A DNA stretch of 64,000 nt from Acanthococcus lagerstroemiae. Lineage: Eukaryota; Arthropoda; Insecta; Hemiptera; Eriococcidae. The notes beneath the pieces were generated by a model. The model had not been told where the DNA came from. It searched no databases and was given only the letters and a program-made list of their open reading frames with translations. The stretch lies in assembly GCA_031841125.1 (NCBI GenBank), contig CM063106.1, positions 71,660,101 through 71,724,100 of the forward strand, given 5' to 3'. Positions within the stretch are counted from its first letter, which is position 1; each line of letters begins with the position of its first letter. Both the position numbers and the translations under genes were made by a program. Shown here in pieces: positions 10,522-21,948 of this stretch.

Positions 10522-11700
10522 ATGGGAATGATTGACGAAACGTGGTTGTGACAAAAAACAGTTTGAGGTCGTACTCTACGACAAAATTTTGAAAATTCAA
10601 TTGTTATTTCGTCATTTTGCCATTTTGTTTTGGTATGTCTGACAACACTGCTCACAACGAGTTGTGGTTTTAACGAGCTTCACACGATTACAACCGACAT
10701 CGGTTGTCTGTCACGAGTGTCACCGCTCTTCAAAAGGTCGCGACGATTCTGCAACGGGTACGTACCGGAGCCATGAGGTCTACTCATGTACACGCGTATG
10801 TAAGTTTCCCATTGCAAAACCATCGGCCCGTACTCCGCCACTCCACGATAAGCGATCACGTGTTCAGGGATTTCCAGAAGCTATTTCACTTCATCTGGCC
10901 GACAAAATCATATAGGATATAGGAAACACTCGCATCTCGAAACCGACTTGCGTTGAATTGGCCAAAACGCATCGGCGACAGAGATGGCGGGGGTGCAGTT
11001 TTCTGAAAAATTGTCCCGCGAAAAAAATAAAACGCGTACGTATACACGCACACAGTGAAATTGTAAAGCGAACTAATACATAAAAGCTCTAAATATGGTT
11101 TATACTCGTGCGAGTATGACTAGAGAATTTTAATTCTGTGTTACGGGGACTTCGTAAACAAGAGTTAAAATTCTCGATATGGTAACTTGTCGACATTGAT
11201 CGTATTTAATCGCCTTAAGATCGTACGCCTTTTTTATTTCACGAAAAGAAAAAAAAAGTGACGCTATTGTGAAGAATTTTTCAAGTGTATTCGCGAAGAT
11301 GGTCGTCGGTTCGGTCGTGTCAAGTCGCGTGTTCGAAATATTATTATGATCTAGTGTGATGCGTTTTTGCGGGCTAGCTTGATTTTCGCGAGTGGAGTTA
11401 GTGCGTTTTACGGATTCAGCGACGATGCTCTCAATGGGGTCAGCGTTTTACGAGGTAAATATGTCGCAAAAGTGAACTTATTAATTGCCGCACCTGTCGA
11501 AGGTCGTTCGTTTCTTGGTGATAATTCGAAGTTCCCCGTATTTTATAAGTCGTTTTGATGAGCGGTTCGGTGTAACAAGGCACGCAGGTTCTCCGATTTT
11601 TCGAATTCCTTTTCGATTTCGACTCTTATTTACGTACGAAAACTTCCGTGTTTAGGGTATTATGCCCGTTTCCGAAATTTTAGTATTCGGGTATCATTCT
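10522..11700. other. CpG-rich block, possible promoter or upstream exon
   Basis: From about 10640 to 11600 the sequence is richer in CpG than its neighbours and free of recognised repeats, which fits unique host DNA. A splice-donor-like site (TACGAG followed by GTAAAT) lies at about 11454. Because the only host gene seen lies downstream on the + strand, this could be a 5' untranslated exon and promoter. There is no coding signature, no clear TATA box and no transcript evidence, so this is only a suggestion. Confidence 0.2.
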
Positions 11701-11702
11701 CC

Positions 11703-11991
11703 TGTTTGAAACGAGGGAACAGACATCACATTGAAAATTACAGGCCAATTAGCCTCTTACCTACAATGTCAAAAATCTTCTCCGAGCTAGTAGAAACAAG
11801 AATTAGGAAATTTTTGGCACTACAGCAACCTCCAGAACAAGCTGGTTTTAGGAGACGTTACTCCGCTCTCAATCACCGTCAGGCCATTAATCAAATTATA
11901 GAAAAATCTCAAGAATATGAATGGAGTTGAACCTGGCATTCATTGACTACAACAATGCATTCGACTCTCTTAACCATAAATTCATGCTGAT
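11703..11991 (+). pseudogene. LINE reverse transcriptase, N-terminal palm fragment
   Basis: The + strand encodes KRGNRHHIENYRPISLL at the start, then SKIFSELVETRIRKFL, EQAGFRRRYSALNH and, after one frame change near 11930, AFIDYNNAFDSLNH. These are motifs 1 to 3 of a non-LTR reverse transcriptase, including the first catalytic-region Asp. The fragment ends before the FADD box and has a frameshift. It resembles the palm fragment at 19.24-19.46 kb. It is a dead remnant. Confidence 0.85.
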
Positions 11992-13419
11992 TTAGAAAAT
12001 CCTTGAGAAAACTCGATTTTTTTTTGCAACCTAAGTAATGACACTAATTAGTACTAACTTACGTCAAGATGAATAGGTCAAAGTACTGGTTCAGTCGGCA
12101 GGATCTAGAATAGTTCGTTCAACCTGGTACATTGTAAAAACCAAAAGGTGAGCACTCTTGGTCACCTATCTTAACCGCTAAGATATATATCTATGAGCAC
12201 ACATCTGATCTCGCATTCTCGCTCAGTCAGCTATGACGCATCTCAAAACACAGGCTTCCAGTTCCTGGACATCCACAACAGGGACAAAGCTAACTTAAGG
12301 CGCAACGCGATGTCCTCGACAGTGGCAGCAGCACCTCTGCTCCATCTGTCAGCTGTCGATCCCCGCAGGGTATGCCCCACAGAAGCATCCTATCCATAGT
12401 GTGCACAACTTTGAGCAAGACGGTCTCATTGCTCTCAGCGCCAGCTACCACGTGCAATGAGTGTTTTCTCAGCTGCGAGTGCAGCGCCCCTGAACTCCTG
12501 TTCAAGGCCCACCTAACTGGTGGTGCGAGGTACCACTCACCTCCTTTGGTTGACTTGGCGAGATGGAGTCACACAGATTCCAATCCCAACACCGAGGGTA
12601 TCCCCTCTCCAGTGCCGCCCAAGAGCGTACCCAGGTAGTCCCACAGTCCACCTGCCCTTAGCGCCATCAATGCAAGACAGTAGACCATCCTCAACGTTGA
12701 CGCATCAACGCTGGTTGTGACGTGCAATGGAGGCTAGCACCTGATTCAAGCCGTCAACCGAATACTCCCCACCTCAGTGACACAGTGCTCCCTGACAAGG
12801 CCACCGCCCCCAGTGCTACTACACTGGCCACAGATTCTGGAAGGCGCGACCTTCCCCCACAGTGTCCCTAGATAATTGAATCAAGCTCGTCTGACTCATC
12901 CTGACTCCGATCGTGATCCACTGACGAGCACACGAAGTTAACTAGGAGAGTGCAATGGACATCCCGCAAGACTGTCCCCCACTAGTGTCCGCCTTTGACC
13001 ACCACAAGACAATCGTTCGCTCCCCATTGGCGGGTAAATCGTGAGAGCTGGGGATTCCTACTTTTTGGATGCGTTCCTATGAAATCTGGGGGAGGGGAAA
13101 AGATTTTGCCTCCTCTGAACCCCCTGATTTTTCTCGACTTGGACTTTTCGGAAGTGTTTTATATTGAACTTCTTCACGTTATGTTAAAATTTAATGGGTG
13201 TAACTGTCTCCCATATTATTAGGGGGTTGAAAATCTGAAACCTCCAAAACAAATTCAAAGTTCCTTATTATTACATTTACTCGCGTATTTGGCTGCTGCG
13301 GATCTTCCAACAGGGCTCCCTCATCGTCACCATTTGCCTGCGTCGTCACACGTACCAAGACGAGGAGGTGAGGGACGAATGAGGAGGAAGCGTGTCCGGC
13401 TGTGGGGGACGTGAATTCG
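11992..13419. other. Unassigned stretch
   Basis: About 1.4 kb. The part from about 12190 to 12950 is G+C-rich with several medium open frames on both strands (up to 88 codons), but none shows a motif I know. It could be a decayed element. The part from 12990 to 13420 is also unassigned. Confidence 0.4.
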
Positions 13420-13600
13420 GTGGCCCTTGTGGGACGCGCGCACCGGAAGTGGCACGGTGAAATGAGAGCTGGGGCCGGTCTCAAAGCGTTCCTTCGGCCA
13501 CTGATGCGATACTCGAAAGGGTAGTTTCCGGGGCCGGGGTGCGGTGTCTTAAGGGACCACTGTGTGGCATCGTGAATCGCCATACGTCCCACCACACCAG
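13420..13600 (-). repeat. SINE-like dispersed repeat, copy 2
   Basis: Minus-strand relative of the 178-bp insertion at 6271-6448. It shares the core read here as GATACTCGAAAGGGTAGTTT followed by a CCGGGGCCGGGGTGCGGTGTC-like stretch. Unlike copy 1, it extends about 45 bp past the GACACC end into a GTGGCATCGTGAATCGCC segment also present in copies 4 and 5. No target duplication found. It is not coding. Confidence 0.7.
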
Positions 13601-14479
13601 TCGTATATCTGATTTAACGCAACCACAGAACACTTGGATACGGTTTTGTACTCATTTATGTACCACACAGCCCATTTTCAGCCCAGAGTATCATCTCCCA
13701 AAGGCCTAAAATTTCAATTTTCTGAAAATATGTTCAGCATCTCTTCTAATTACTCGATTGCATTTCTGAAAACACCAAAATTTTCTTGTGAATGACACAA
13801 ACATGAAGCGATAAACCGCAAATGAATCAGGACTCTCCAATTGAATGAGATACGAGTTAAAGTTGTCTCTTATCATAAACTTCCACAGTTTTCAGTAACG
13901 GTGAGTACGGAACCTTCTAGCAAACAATAGGGACGAAACATGACTTTCAGTTTGGGAGGGGCGGGGGGAGAAGAAAAATTCACCAACAAATATTTCTTAA
14001 AAACTAATTGAAAATTTGCCGATTTTTCAATCAAAATATTTTCAATTGAAAATAAAAAAAAAAGTTCTTAAAAAATGAAAAATTCAAATGAACAGTTTCA
14101 AAAAAGTTGCCAACTGCCAAATTATTGGTTTGTTTTGCGGTGCACTATTTGCGCGAATTTATTTGATCACAATGGTGAAATTGGCCCCATTGGGTAAATT
14201 TTTTTTTTTAAAGAAACAAAACATTTAAAAAAAATCTAAACCAAAGGAATCCTACTCAGAATTCAAAATATTTTGATCGATACGTATTCGTATCGATAAT
14301 TCCAGTTCAAATTTGTTGACTAGTGATGATGACCTTTGCAATACTTCTCCGAATCGATTTTCGAGAACTAGTGTCTTAAGACGCCACTGCACACCTGAGT
14401 TTCCATCTTCGCTTCCACTTCGTTTGAACTGCTCATATTTTTAGAGAAAGACTGCACTTGACTTTTTAAAAATTTGACT
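13601..14479. other. AT-rich stretch, no gene seen
   Basis: Mostly A- and T-rich sequence with homopolymer runs between 13960 and 14240. I see no gene, splice signal or defined repeat. Confidence 0.4.
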
Positions 14480-15215
14480 TCAAACTTTAAGAAAAAACTG
14501 ATGTAGGTATGATGTGTCCAGAATTCTTCCTTCCTTTACTTTGATCGTGTGGCGGTCGTCGTGCCGTTGAGTGCCCCAATTTGTGAGCATAGGCGTCCAT
14601 CGTCTTCCTCCACCTCCCCTATCCCTATCAATCCTCCACGGTATCCCGAATTCCCTGACCACTTCACCCCTCCACTTTGTAGGTGGTCTACCCTTTTCCT
14701 TTTCCACTCTTTTGAGGACCATTCCTCAGCTACTTTCACCCATTTGTCCGCTCCTCTCATCATGTGCCCCGCAAACTTAGTTTTGCTTTCTTAATCCTCC
14801 ATCCAAGGTCGCTTACCCCTGTTGTTTTCCGGATCTTGTCTATTCTTACATCATCTTTACTTCTCATTTTCATTATACTTCATAGCATTCTGAAATGCGT
14901 AGTCCTCAGATTATCCCTTTGCGACCTGGTTAGTGACCAAGCTCGAGCTCCGTAGGTAAGGCTGGGTAGCACGCACCTGTCCCGAGTTTTTATTTTTTCC
15001 CTCATGGGTAAGTTGCCTTTCAGTACTTCTTTATGCACCCAGAAGCTTTCCCTGGCTGTTTTTGCTTTCAGCTCCCGTTTCCCTCTCTCTTCAAATGTCA
15101 CCTGCTGCCCCAGCTAACTGTGTTCCCTAACTAACGTATTTCTATTTCCGACACTCCCACCATTGATTTTTCGGTCTGGATGTTGGTCATTACCTTCGTC
15201 TTCGAAAAGGTTTCA
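14480..15215 (-). pseudogene. LINE reverse transcriptase, C-terminal fragment
   Basis: Minus-strand remnant in several frames. From its 5' side it shows KTKVMTNIQTEKS, then ESFWVHKEVLKGNL, CVLPSLTYGARAWSLTRSQ, then SGHMMRGADKWV and a final EWKRKRVDHLQSGGVKW with EFGIPW, the C-terminal tail order seen in the 15.5-19.5 kb LINE. The catalytic box is absent and frames shift at least twice. It probably belongs to the same endonuclease-reverse transcriptase LINE group and is clearly non-functional. Confidence 0.8.
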
Positions 15216-15544
15216 AATAACTTTGAGCGACTTTTTGTCTCTAGCTGCTTTCATCAAATCATCGGATAAATTGTCGGATATACATTTTTGAAGTTTTTTA
15301 GTTTGTGACTGAACTGATTTAATGCTAGATCAGTACTCAGAACTCATCGTACCTAACTTCTTGCATTCGATTCCTGTTCGAGCATATAGGGGAGGCTGGA
15401 GCAAAATTTCACGGGAGCGAAATGTCACAGCCTCCAGCTCTCTGCCTTATATTGACGCACAAAATCAACAATAGGTGGAACTTGTCGCTGTGGTAAATGT
15501 GAACGATATAATAATAATAACAGCCTCTTTATTTAGTATTAATC
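15216..15544. other. Unassigned spacer between LINE fragments
   Basis: Sequence between two LINE remnants. No motif recognised, except that the right edge carries the ATAATAATAATAA tail of the next LINE. Confidence 0.4.
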
Positions 15545-16031
15545 ATACATAGATCCAGTAATTGTTAGTGCTTATCGACCCATTCTTGCGCATAGGCCTG
15601 TCTGATCTTCCGCCATACCGTCTTTTTGTGGGTTTGTTTGTGCCAGGGGGTACCGACTCTGCCAACTAATTCGTCCCTCCATCTTGTAGGTAGCCTTCCT
15701 CTTTTTCTGGAGTAGTTGTAAGGGGTCCAGTATGTCGTTTTATAATTCCATTTCCCGGGGTCTGTTCTTCCTATATGTCCCACATATTTGCATTTGATTA
15801 GCTTTGCTTTTGTCCCTATGTCCTGGCATTCAGTCACCTCCGTTATCTCCTTTTTTTTTTTCAGTTTTATCCCCAGTAGTCTTCTCTCCATCGCTCTTCG
15901 TGTTTTTTGCATACCTGTTATTTAGGTTTTTATTAGGGACCATGATTACGCCCCACAGAATAACACTGGAAGGGTACATATCTCCCATGTTTTGATTTTT
16001 GTGTTCAGTGATACTTTTTTGTTTCCATATA
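15506..16031 (-). pseudogene. LINE 3' part: C-terminal domain and tail
   Basis: Minus-strand 3' part of a LINE split by a foldback element. It encodes, from the insertion point, NIYGNKKVSLNTKIK, TLPVLFCGA, then MQKTRRAMERRLLG, then KYVGHIGRTDPGKW, RKRGRLPTRWRDELV and the end AYAQEWVDKH. After the stop come an AATAAAG signal and a (TTA)n tail at about 15510, the 3' end. C-terminal AQEW endings of this kind mark the widespread insect endonuclease-reverse transcriptase LINEs. Its palm lies beyond the insertion at 18224-18772. Confidence 0.85.
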
Positions 16032-18221
16032 CAGGGTTAGTCGGTTTTTCTTCCGCCATAGGAAAACTAGTTTTTCGCGAAACCAGGTGCACGTTGTTTC
16101 GCCAGACGAGTGGTCTCTTCGACAAAAATTTTATGGGACATATTCGGGGAAAAATTTTCTAACATCTCCGAAGAATTTCATCGAACATCATTGAGAAATA
16201 TCTCCAATGACAACAGGCAAATTTTGTCAGAACTTTTAGGAAAAAACTCCAATGATTCCGAACAGTTTCATCAAGAATCATCGAGACGTATCTCTTATGA
16301 TTTTGGAAAGATATCCTTAGAAAAAATTTTGATGCTTTCAGAGATTTTCTTATCAGTAGTTTTCCGAAAATTTCCGATGCAATTCTTCAAAAATTATCGG
16401 AAAATTTTCCTGAAGATTTTCGAGGAAATTCTTTGGGAAAAAACTGGACTTTTTTCTGAATACTTCCGACGAAATTCTGCGGAAATCATCACATCTTGTC
16501 TTCAAAATTTCTGATTAATTCCTGAGAAATCATTGGAGACTTTCCCCAAATGTTTTTGAATTTCGAAGAATTTCATCGAAAATTTTTAGAAAAAATTTCC
16601 AATGTTTTCCAAGAAAAGTCATCAGCATTCTTCGAGAAAATTTCCTGATAACTTTTGAAGAATTTCATAGGAAATATTCGGAAAAAAACGTTGATGGTTT
16701 CTGATGAATTTCATCGAAAGTCTTCTGGAGAAATATTCGACAATCTCCGAAGTATTTCATTGTAGATCTTCAGAAAAAATCTCTTGATGATTTTTAAGCA
16801 ATTTCATTGTAAATTTTCGAGGAAAATTTCTAATAATTTTGGAAATCATTAGAAAAAATCCCCATTGTTTTTTAAAACATTTCATAAAAGTTCTTCGAGA
16901 AAATTTCCTGATAATTTTTGGAAAATTCTATCGAAAGTACTCGGGAAATAACACCAAGGGTTTTGAAGAATTGTACCGAAAATCTTGAGAAAAAAAACTT
17001 CGATTACGAGTATTTCCAAGGAATTTCATAAAAAGTATTCGGGACAGTTCCTTTAATTTTCAAAGATTATTTCCGACGAACTTTATCGCAAATACTAATT
17101 TTTAATGAGTTTTATCGGACATCATTGAAAAGCATTATCCGATGTTTTCAGGAGAAATTTGTGGGAAATTTTAGGAAAACTCTGAAATTATTCCGAAAGA
17201 TTTTATCGGAAATCATTGAAGAAGTATTTTCGATAATTCTTGAAGGTTTTCTTTAGAAAGAACACTTCCTTGGAAAACATAGGAAATTTTTTCTAAAAAT
17301 TTTCGATGAAATTCTTCGGAAATTATCGGAGTCTTTTCCCGAAAATTTCCGATGCAATTCTTTAAAAATTATCGGAAAATTTTCCCGATGATTTTCGAGA
17401 AAATTCTTTAAAAACACTGGACTATTTTCTGAATATTTTCGGTGAAATTCTCCGGAAATCATTAGAGATTTTCCCCGAACATTTTGACGAAAATCTCTAA
17501 AAAGCATCAAAATTTCTTCTGAGGACGGCCAAAATCATCAGAGACACTTCTCGATGATTCTCGATAAAATTGTTTGGAATCATTGGAGATTTTTTCTAAA
17601 ATTTCTGACAAAATTTGCCTGATAAAATTCTTTAAAAATGATCGGAAATGTACCCTTAATATTTTCGATAAAATTCGTCGGAAATAATCTTTGAAAATCA
17701 AAGAAATCGTCCCGAATATTTTTCATGAAATTCCTTGGAAATAATCGAAGGTTTTTCTGAAGTTTTCGTTACAATTCTTCAAAACTCTTGGTGTTATTCC
17801 CCGAGTGCTCCCGATAAAATTCTTCAAGATTATCAGGAAATTTTCTCGAAGTATTTTCATGAAATTTTTTGGAAAACAATGGAAATTCTTTCTAATGATT
17901 TCCGAAATTATTCGAAATTTTTCCCGACAATTTACAATGAAATTACTTGAAAATCATCCGAGATTTTTTCCGGAGATTTACGTTTCGAATCATTGGAGAT
18001 TTTTCCTGAAATTTCTAACAAAATTCGGTTGAAATCATTGGAGATTAATTCTCAATGATGTCTGATCAAATTCATCGAGAATTATCGCAAATTTTTCCTG
18101 GATAGGAGATTTTTCTCGAAGATTTCCGATGAAATTCTTCGGAAATTTTGGCGAAACAACGTGCATCTGGTTTCGCGAAAAACTTGTTTTCCTATGGCGG
18201 AAGGAAAACCGACTAACCCTG
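16032..18221. mobile_element. Foldback DNA element with 72-bp TIRs and inverted arrays, inserted in a LINE
   Basis: A 2190-bp element with 72-bp terminal inverted repeats (69 of 72 bases agree) starting CAGGGTTAGTCGG and holding the palindrome TTTCGCGAAA, flanked by TA on both sides (16030-16031 and 18222-18223). Removing the element and one TA joins the two LINE halves in frame (FWTLK then NIYGNKK), which fixes the borders. The interior is a degenerate array of about 45-50-bp units: in the left half they read like GAATTTCATCGAAAATCTTC, and in the right half they are in reverse complement (GATGAAATTCTTCGGAAAT). The whole element is thus one large imperfect palindrome. No transposase frame is present. 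The TA duplication suggests mobilisation by a Tc1/mariner-like or other TA-targeting enzyme, but the TIR family is not one I recognise. Confidence 0.9.
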
Positions 18222-18223
18222 TA

Positions 18224-18772
18224 TATTCTTCAGTGTCCAGAAGCCCCCACGCTTTTCGTTTTCTCTCCCTTCATTCTTTCTCTTGCCTAGACTTGAAGGC
18301 TACTATTTGCCCCAGGTATTTGTACTTCTCTACCCTCTCGATTCGCTCCCCATTAATATACAGCTCTTGTTCGTTGTCCTCGACCGAATTGTTAGACATA
18401 TATTCTATTTTCATGGGGTTAAGTCCAAAAATCGCACTTTTCAGGAAGCGAAAAAAACTGTTTTATTCCAAAATTTGAAAATTGTGAAATACGTCCTTCA
18501 GGGTGGTGGTAGATCATTTTTTAACCCACTTTTTCACTGTTCTTTTTCAATTCTTCCCCCCATCTCCTTTAATTGTTCACGGCTCGAGCTAAATAAGACT
18601 ATATCATCTGCGAATCTAAGATGGCTTACGTATTTCCCATCCACCCTGATCCCTTTCTCCTCCCAGTTTATTTTCCTAAAGACTTCTTCTAAGACTATAT
18701 TGAACATGTAGGGGGAGAGGGGGTCGCCCTGCTTTACTCCTCTCTCGATTTGGCAGGGCTTTCCAGACAATC
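18224..18772 (-). pseudogene. LINE reverse transcriptase, catalytic palm part
   Basis: Minus-strand middle part of the LINE. It encodes IERGVKQGDPLSPYMFNIV followed by LEEVFRKINW and HLRFADDIVLFSS, that is motifs 4 and 5 of the palm, with the FADD catalytic pair intact. After about 18530 the frame decays towards a YLGQIVAFKS motif and FWTLK at the insertion site. The 5' side stops where a TTGGCTA-rich insertion begins. It is one dead copy with pieces at 15506-16031 and 19141-19500. Confidence 0.9.
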
Positions 18773-19140
18773 ATCATTGGCTACTAGCTATCGGCTCGAG
18801 CTGATTTTTTTCATTGGCTGGAATAAAGCTAGCTATTAGCTGACAAAATTTGATTGGCTCTAATTGGCCTAATTTTTCAAAAACTGTGTGATCCCTCAAA
18901 AAACTCGTCGTGAGATGCAGATCCTTGTACTTCTGGTAATATTAGAATATTTTGATTAATTTGGGACGTGGCTTAAGAAAAAGGACCTAAACGCTCTTAT
19001 CGAAAATTTGATTGGCTGATAACTGGCTATTGGCTGTCGAACTCAGGTCAGCCTGCTATCGGCTGTTACCTGGAACCCATTGGCTACCGTCAGCTATTGG
19101 CTATTGGCTATTGGCTATCGGCTGGCTGGAAAGTCTTGCG
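18773..19140. repeat. TTGGCTA-rich insertion in the LINE
   Basis: Both ends consist of degenerate TTGGCTA/TCGGCTA units in the same orientation (about 18776-18870 and 19010-19130, for example TATTGGCTATTGGCTATTGG), around an AT-rich centre. It sits between the KAFDT motif and the GVKQGDPLS motif of the LINE palm, where the protein should be continuous, so it is an insertion or local expansion. Limits are approximate and no target duplication is certain. Confidence 0.55.
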
Positions 19141-19500
19141 ATTTGGAATTTATGTTTTTATGTAGCCTATGCATTGGCATTTTTGTATGCATTTTCCAGC
19201 TGTAGGATGATTTTGATGGGAACATGCTCGGCTTTCAACCCCTCCTACACTTTCCTATATGTTCTGCCGTGTCGAAGGCTTTGGTAAAGTCTATGAAGAG
19301 GAGATGAGTATTTATATAGTATTCTCTTGCTTTTTCCAGTATCTGGTTTATGGTATGAGTATGATCTATGGTCGACTGGGTTTTCCTGAACCCTGCCTGT
19401 TCTCGTGCTTGGTTGGCGTCTAGAAGATTGTAAATTTTATTTTTGATTATTTTTACAAACATTTTGTATCGAGTGGACGTCAGGCTAGTTGGTCTACAAT
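19141..19500 (-). pseudogene. LINE reverse transcriptase, N-terminal palm part
   Basis: Minus-strand start of the remaining LINE. It encodes STRYKMFVKIIKNKI, then EQAGFRKTQSTIDHTHTINQ and HLLFIDFTKAFDT, which are palm motifs 1 to 3 with the catalytic-region Asp in FIDF. Past FDT the frame degrades towards the TTGGCTA insertion. The endonuclease domain upstream is missing, so this is a 5'-truncated copy; the sequence left of 19500 has no further LINE similarity that I can see. Confidence 0.85.
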
Positions 19501-21349
19501 TTTCTTTTGATTTTGTTCTTTCTCTTGGTGATATTGAAGCTGCTGATGCTGCTGGTGACTTCGGAGATATAAGTCGCTATCTTATACTTTCCACGGGGAC
19601 TGAGTGCTGACTTGAAAGATTGGAGTTCAGCGAATAGGCCGATATTACAGGTTATTTCTCTTGAACTCGATCTTGACAGCGGTGGATCAGAATTTTAGTC
19701 CATCTCATACATATCTTTAAATAGTGGTTTTAAGTGATCAAAGTTTTCTTGTGGCAAAAAACGTTACTTGAGACTTTTTCATTATTGTTGTAATTCTGTA
19801 AACTTCAGAACAGAAAATCAACACGTTGATGAAGTGAGCAGCATTTTTTATATGTATAAGTGTTCGCTGCGTTTACCATTCCATAAGTAAAGTAATTACA
19901 AACAGAAAAAGAGCTATTAGAGCCAGTATGAAAGAAAAAGTGATTTCTATGTATACGTTTGGTGAAGTATCACATTTAAATGCGAACGAAATGTCGCAAA
20001 CAAAAATAATAGGCTAGGCTTGACTCTGTCCTCCCGGAGGCAATGTTATTTCCTTCCCCGCTCTAAATAGCCCTAAAAATCTTCATGAATCTTTTACCTC
20101 CCCCTCCCCCATTGACACGAGATAGTGATTATGGGCCTGCAATGAGCAAGCACTTAAGTGGATGTCTAACTTGTACATTAATCCGGTATAGTCCATTCTA
20201 GCTCTGACTTTGTTTGAGAGAAGTGCATTTGAAATATCTTTACTTTTTCGATTTAAAAAGCACGTACCGTATTGCTCCTCCCTTTGCGACACATCACCCT
20301 GCACTGAAGTGACACGTTACAAGAATCTTATTACGGAAAAAGTTCATGAAAAATTGATCATTCGTGAAGATTATGTGACATGTAAGAGGGATGTAGCTAT
20401 CGAATGACATCGAAAGAATTTTTCTAAAAAGTGTTTCATTCCGAAGAAATTGAAGAACACGTAAATTTTGTCACATGTCCAGCCTTCGCTGTAATATTTA
20501 GGCGGCAATTCCGAAATTTCTTGTCTCTACCTCAATCCGTACAAATTAGCAATCGAGCAATTCGCTTCACTTTCATCGTTTCGAATCCAGCGGATAAACG
20601 AGATCCGATATCCGGAAACCGTATCTACGTTTATCGCACGATTTTGCACTCCCCGTTGGTCGCAACATATTGGTAACAGAGAGTCTTAGACATGAAACGA
20701 AACATCGTCCGCATTTCTAGATCGTGTGGGTTGTATTTCGAGGTTCCTGGGCTGTGATCTTGACTGCGATTCGCTGCCCGACCAAACAAGTGAGCACGTG
20801 GGTAACCACTCACGGAGGTGAACCGTCATTAATAAAAACTTAAATCGAGTGTATGTACCTCGAATGTACAACCAATTATTGCCTGCGTAGTCATTGGGCT
20901 TAATCGATTTTGACAGTTTCCTTTCTCGCCTTCTGGTCAATCACATTAGCCGATTTATAATGTCGAAAATTCGGCACTAATACAAACGGACGGGCCGAGC
21001 CGATAATTGAAAATTACAATTTTTAGCCGTCAAACAAAGTAAATTGAGCTGGGCTACGCATACAAACGAGGCACCGTTATACCTACGCCAGCGGTAGTGC
21101 ATTTTATTTCCTAAATTGGAGTTTTTGGCGCACGAATGAATCACAGTGAATAATATTTCGAGATTGTACACGCCGTCCAGTGTACGTGCAGTGATGTGCT
21201 CAGCTTCAGAATTCTGTGCAACGAAAAAAGACGTTCTTTGTTCTTGTGGCGTCCCTTCCAAACTCGTAGATAATTTCGGTTACAGTTGTGAATATAAATC
21301 GCGTAGACGCTATGTTACGATACCGCAGGTTACGAAGTACGTTTATTTT
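19501..21349. other. Unassigned, probably unique DNA
   Basis: No repeats or coding motifs recognised. The section from about 20430 to 21340 is richer in CpG with several 60-95-codon frames on both strands, none with known motifs. It may be host intron or regulatory DNA. Confidence 0.4.
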
Positions 21350-21412
21350 TGTGTGAGGTGGCGCTGTATGCAGAGTGCTAGGACTTTGTAGTCCCTTGCA
21401 CTATAGTAAGTG
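21350..21412 (-). repeat. LINE 3' end fragment
   Basis: About 60 bp matching the 3' untranslated end of the RNase H-bearing LINE at 37.7 kb: GGCGCTGTATGC, then GTGCT, then GGACTTTGTAGTCC and TTGCACTAT appear in both. It looks like an extreme 5' truncation. The GGACT/AGTCC pair forms a small hairpin that may be part of the 3' end recognised by the reverse transcriptase; that last point is inference. Confidence 0.6.
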
Positions 21413-21741
21413 TATTATAAATTTAAGGAACAAAAAACGTATAGGGATACCTATAGGCTGCGGCCTGTGAAAACATGACCTATATCGGGAAACTTTTTTT
21501 CTGACTTTTAGTCGGGCATTTGTAGAGAAGACTTTCAGCAACATTTTAAGACCAAGAGCGAGTTTCTAGCTTCAATAGATGGCCCAATACAAGCACTTGA
21601 AATTTGCAGGGATAAAATTGTCATTTCGAGAAAAGCATGTTTGAAGTTTATGACTCGGGCAATACAATAAAAAATCGATTTCAGAGCTTCTACCTAATCG
21701 ATTCAGCTGAAAGTTGGATATGATGTTTCCTAAAAACAGAT

Positions 21742-21948
21742 GAAGCAATCCTGAAAGGACGCGATAAAAAACGAAACACGGAGATACTCGAAGAACTGAA
21801 AGCAGCACCCATCGTAAACAAAGTGAAAGGATACCGCAAAAAATAGCGAAAACACGTCGAAAGGAGGCCGGACGAACGATCACTGCGGAAGATAAAAAAT
21901 TGCCGACAGGAAGATGGAGCTAAGGAAAACCGGCGAAGAAATTGGTGA
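21742..21948 (+). pseudogene. LINE C-terminal tail fragment
   Basis: The + strand reads GRDKKRNTEILEELKAAPIV, then NKVKGYRKK, a stop, RKHVERRPDERSLRKIKN and a final stop after RRRNW. The pattern of an ILEEL segment, YRKKW, HVERRPD and a basic end is the C-terminal tail of insect LINE polymerases. One internal stop replaces the Trp expected after YRKK. It is a short dead remnant. Confidence 0.75.

Noticed and set aside
16110..16514. 134-codon frame within the satellite element
   Set aside because: It merely translates the degenerate 45-50-bp units (repeating Ser, Asn, Phe and Glu patterns), with similar frames on the other strand of the right half.
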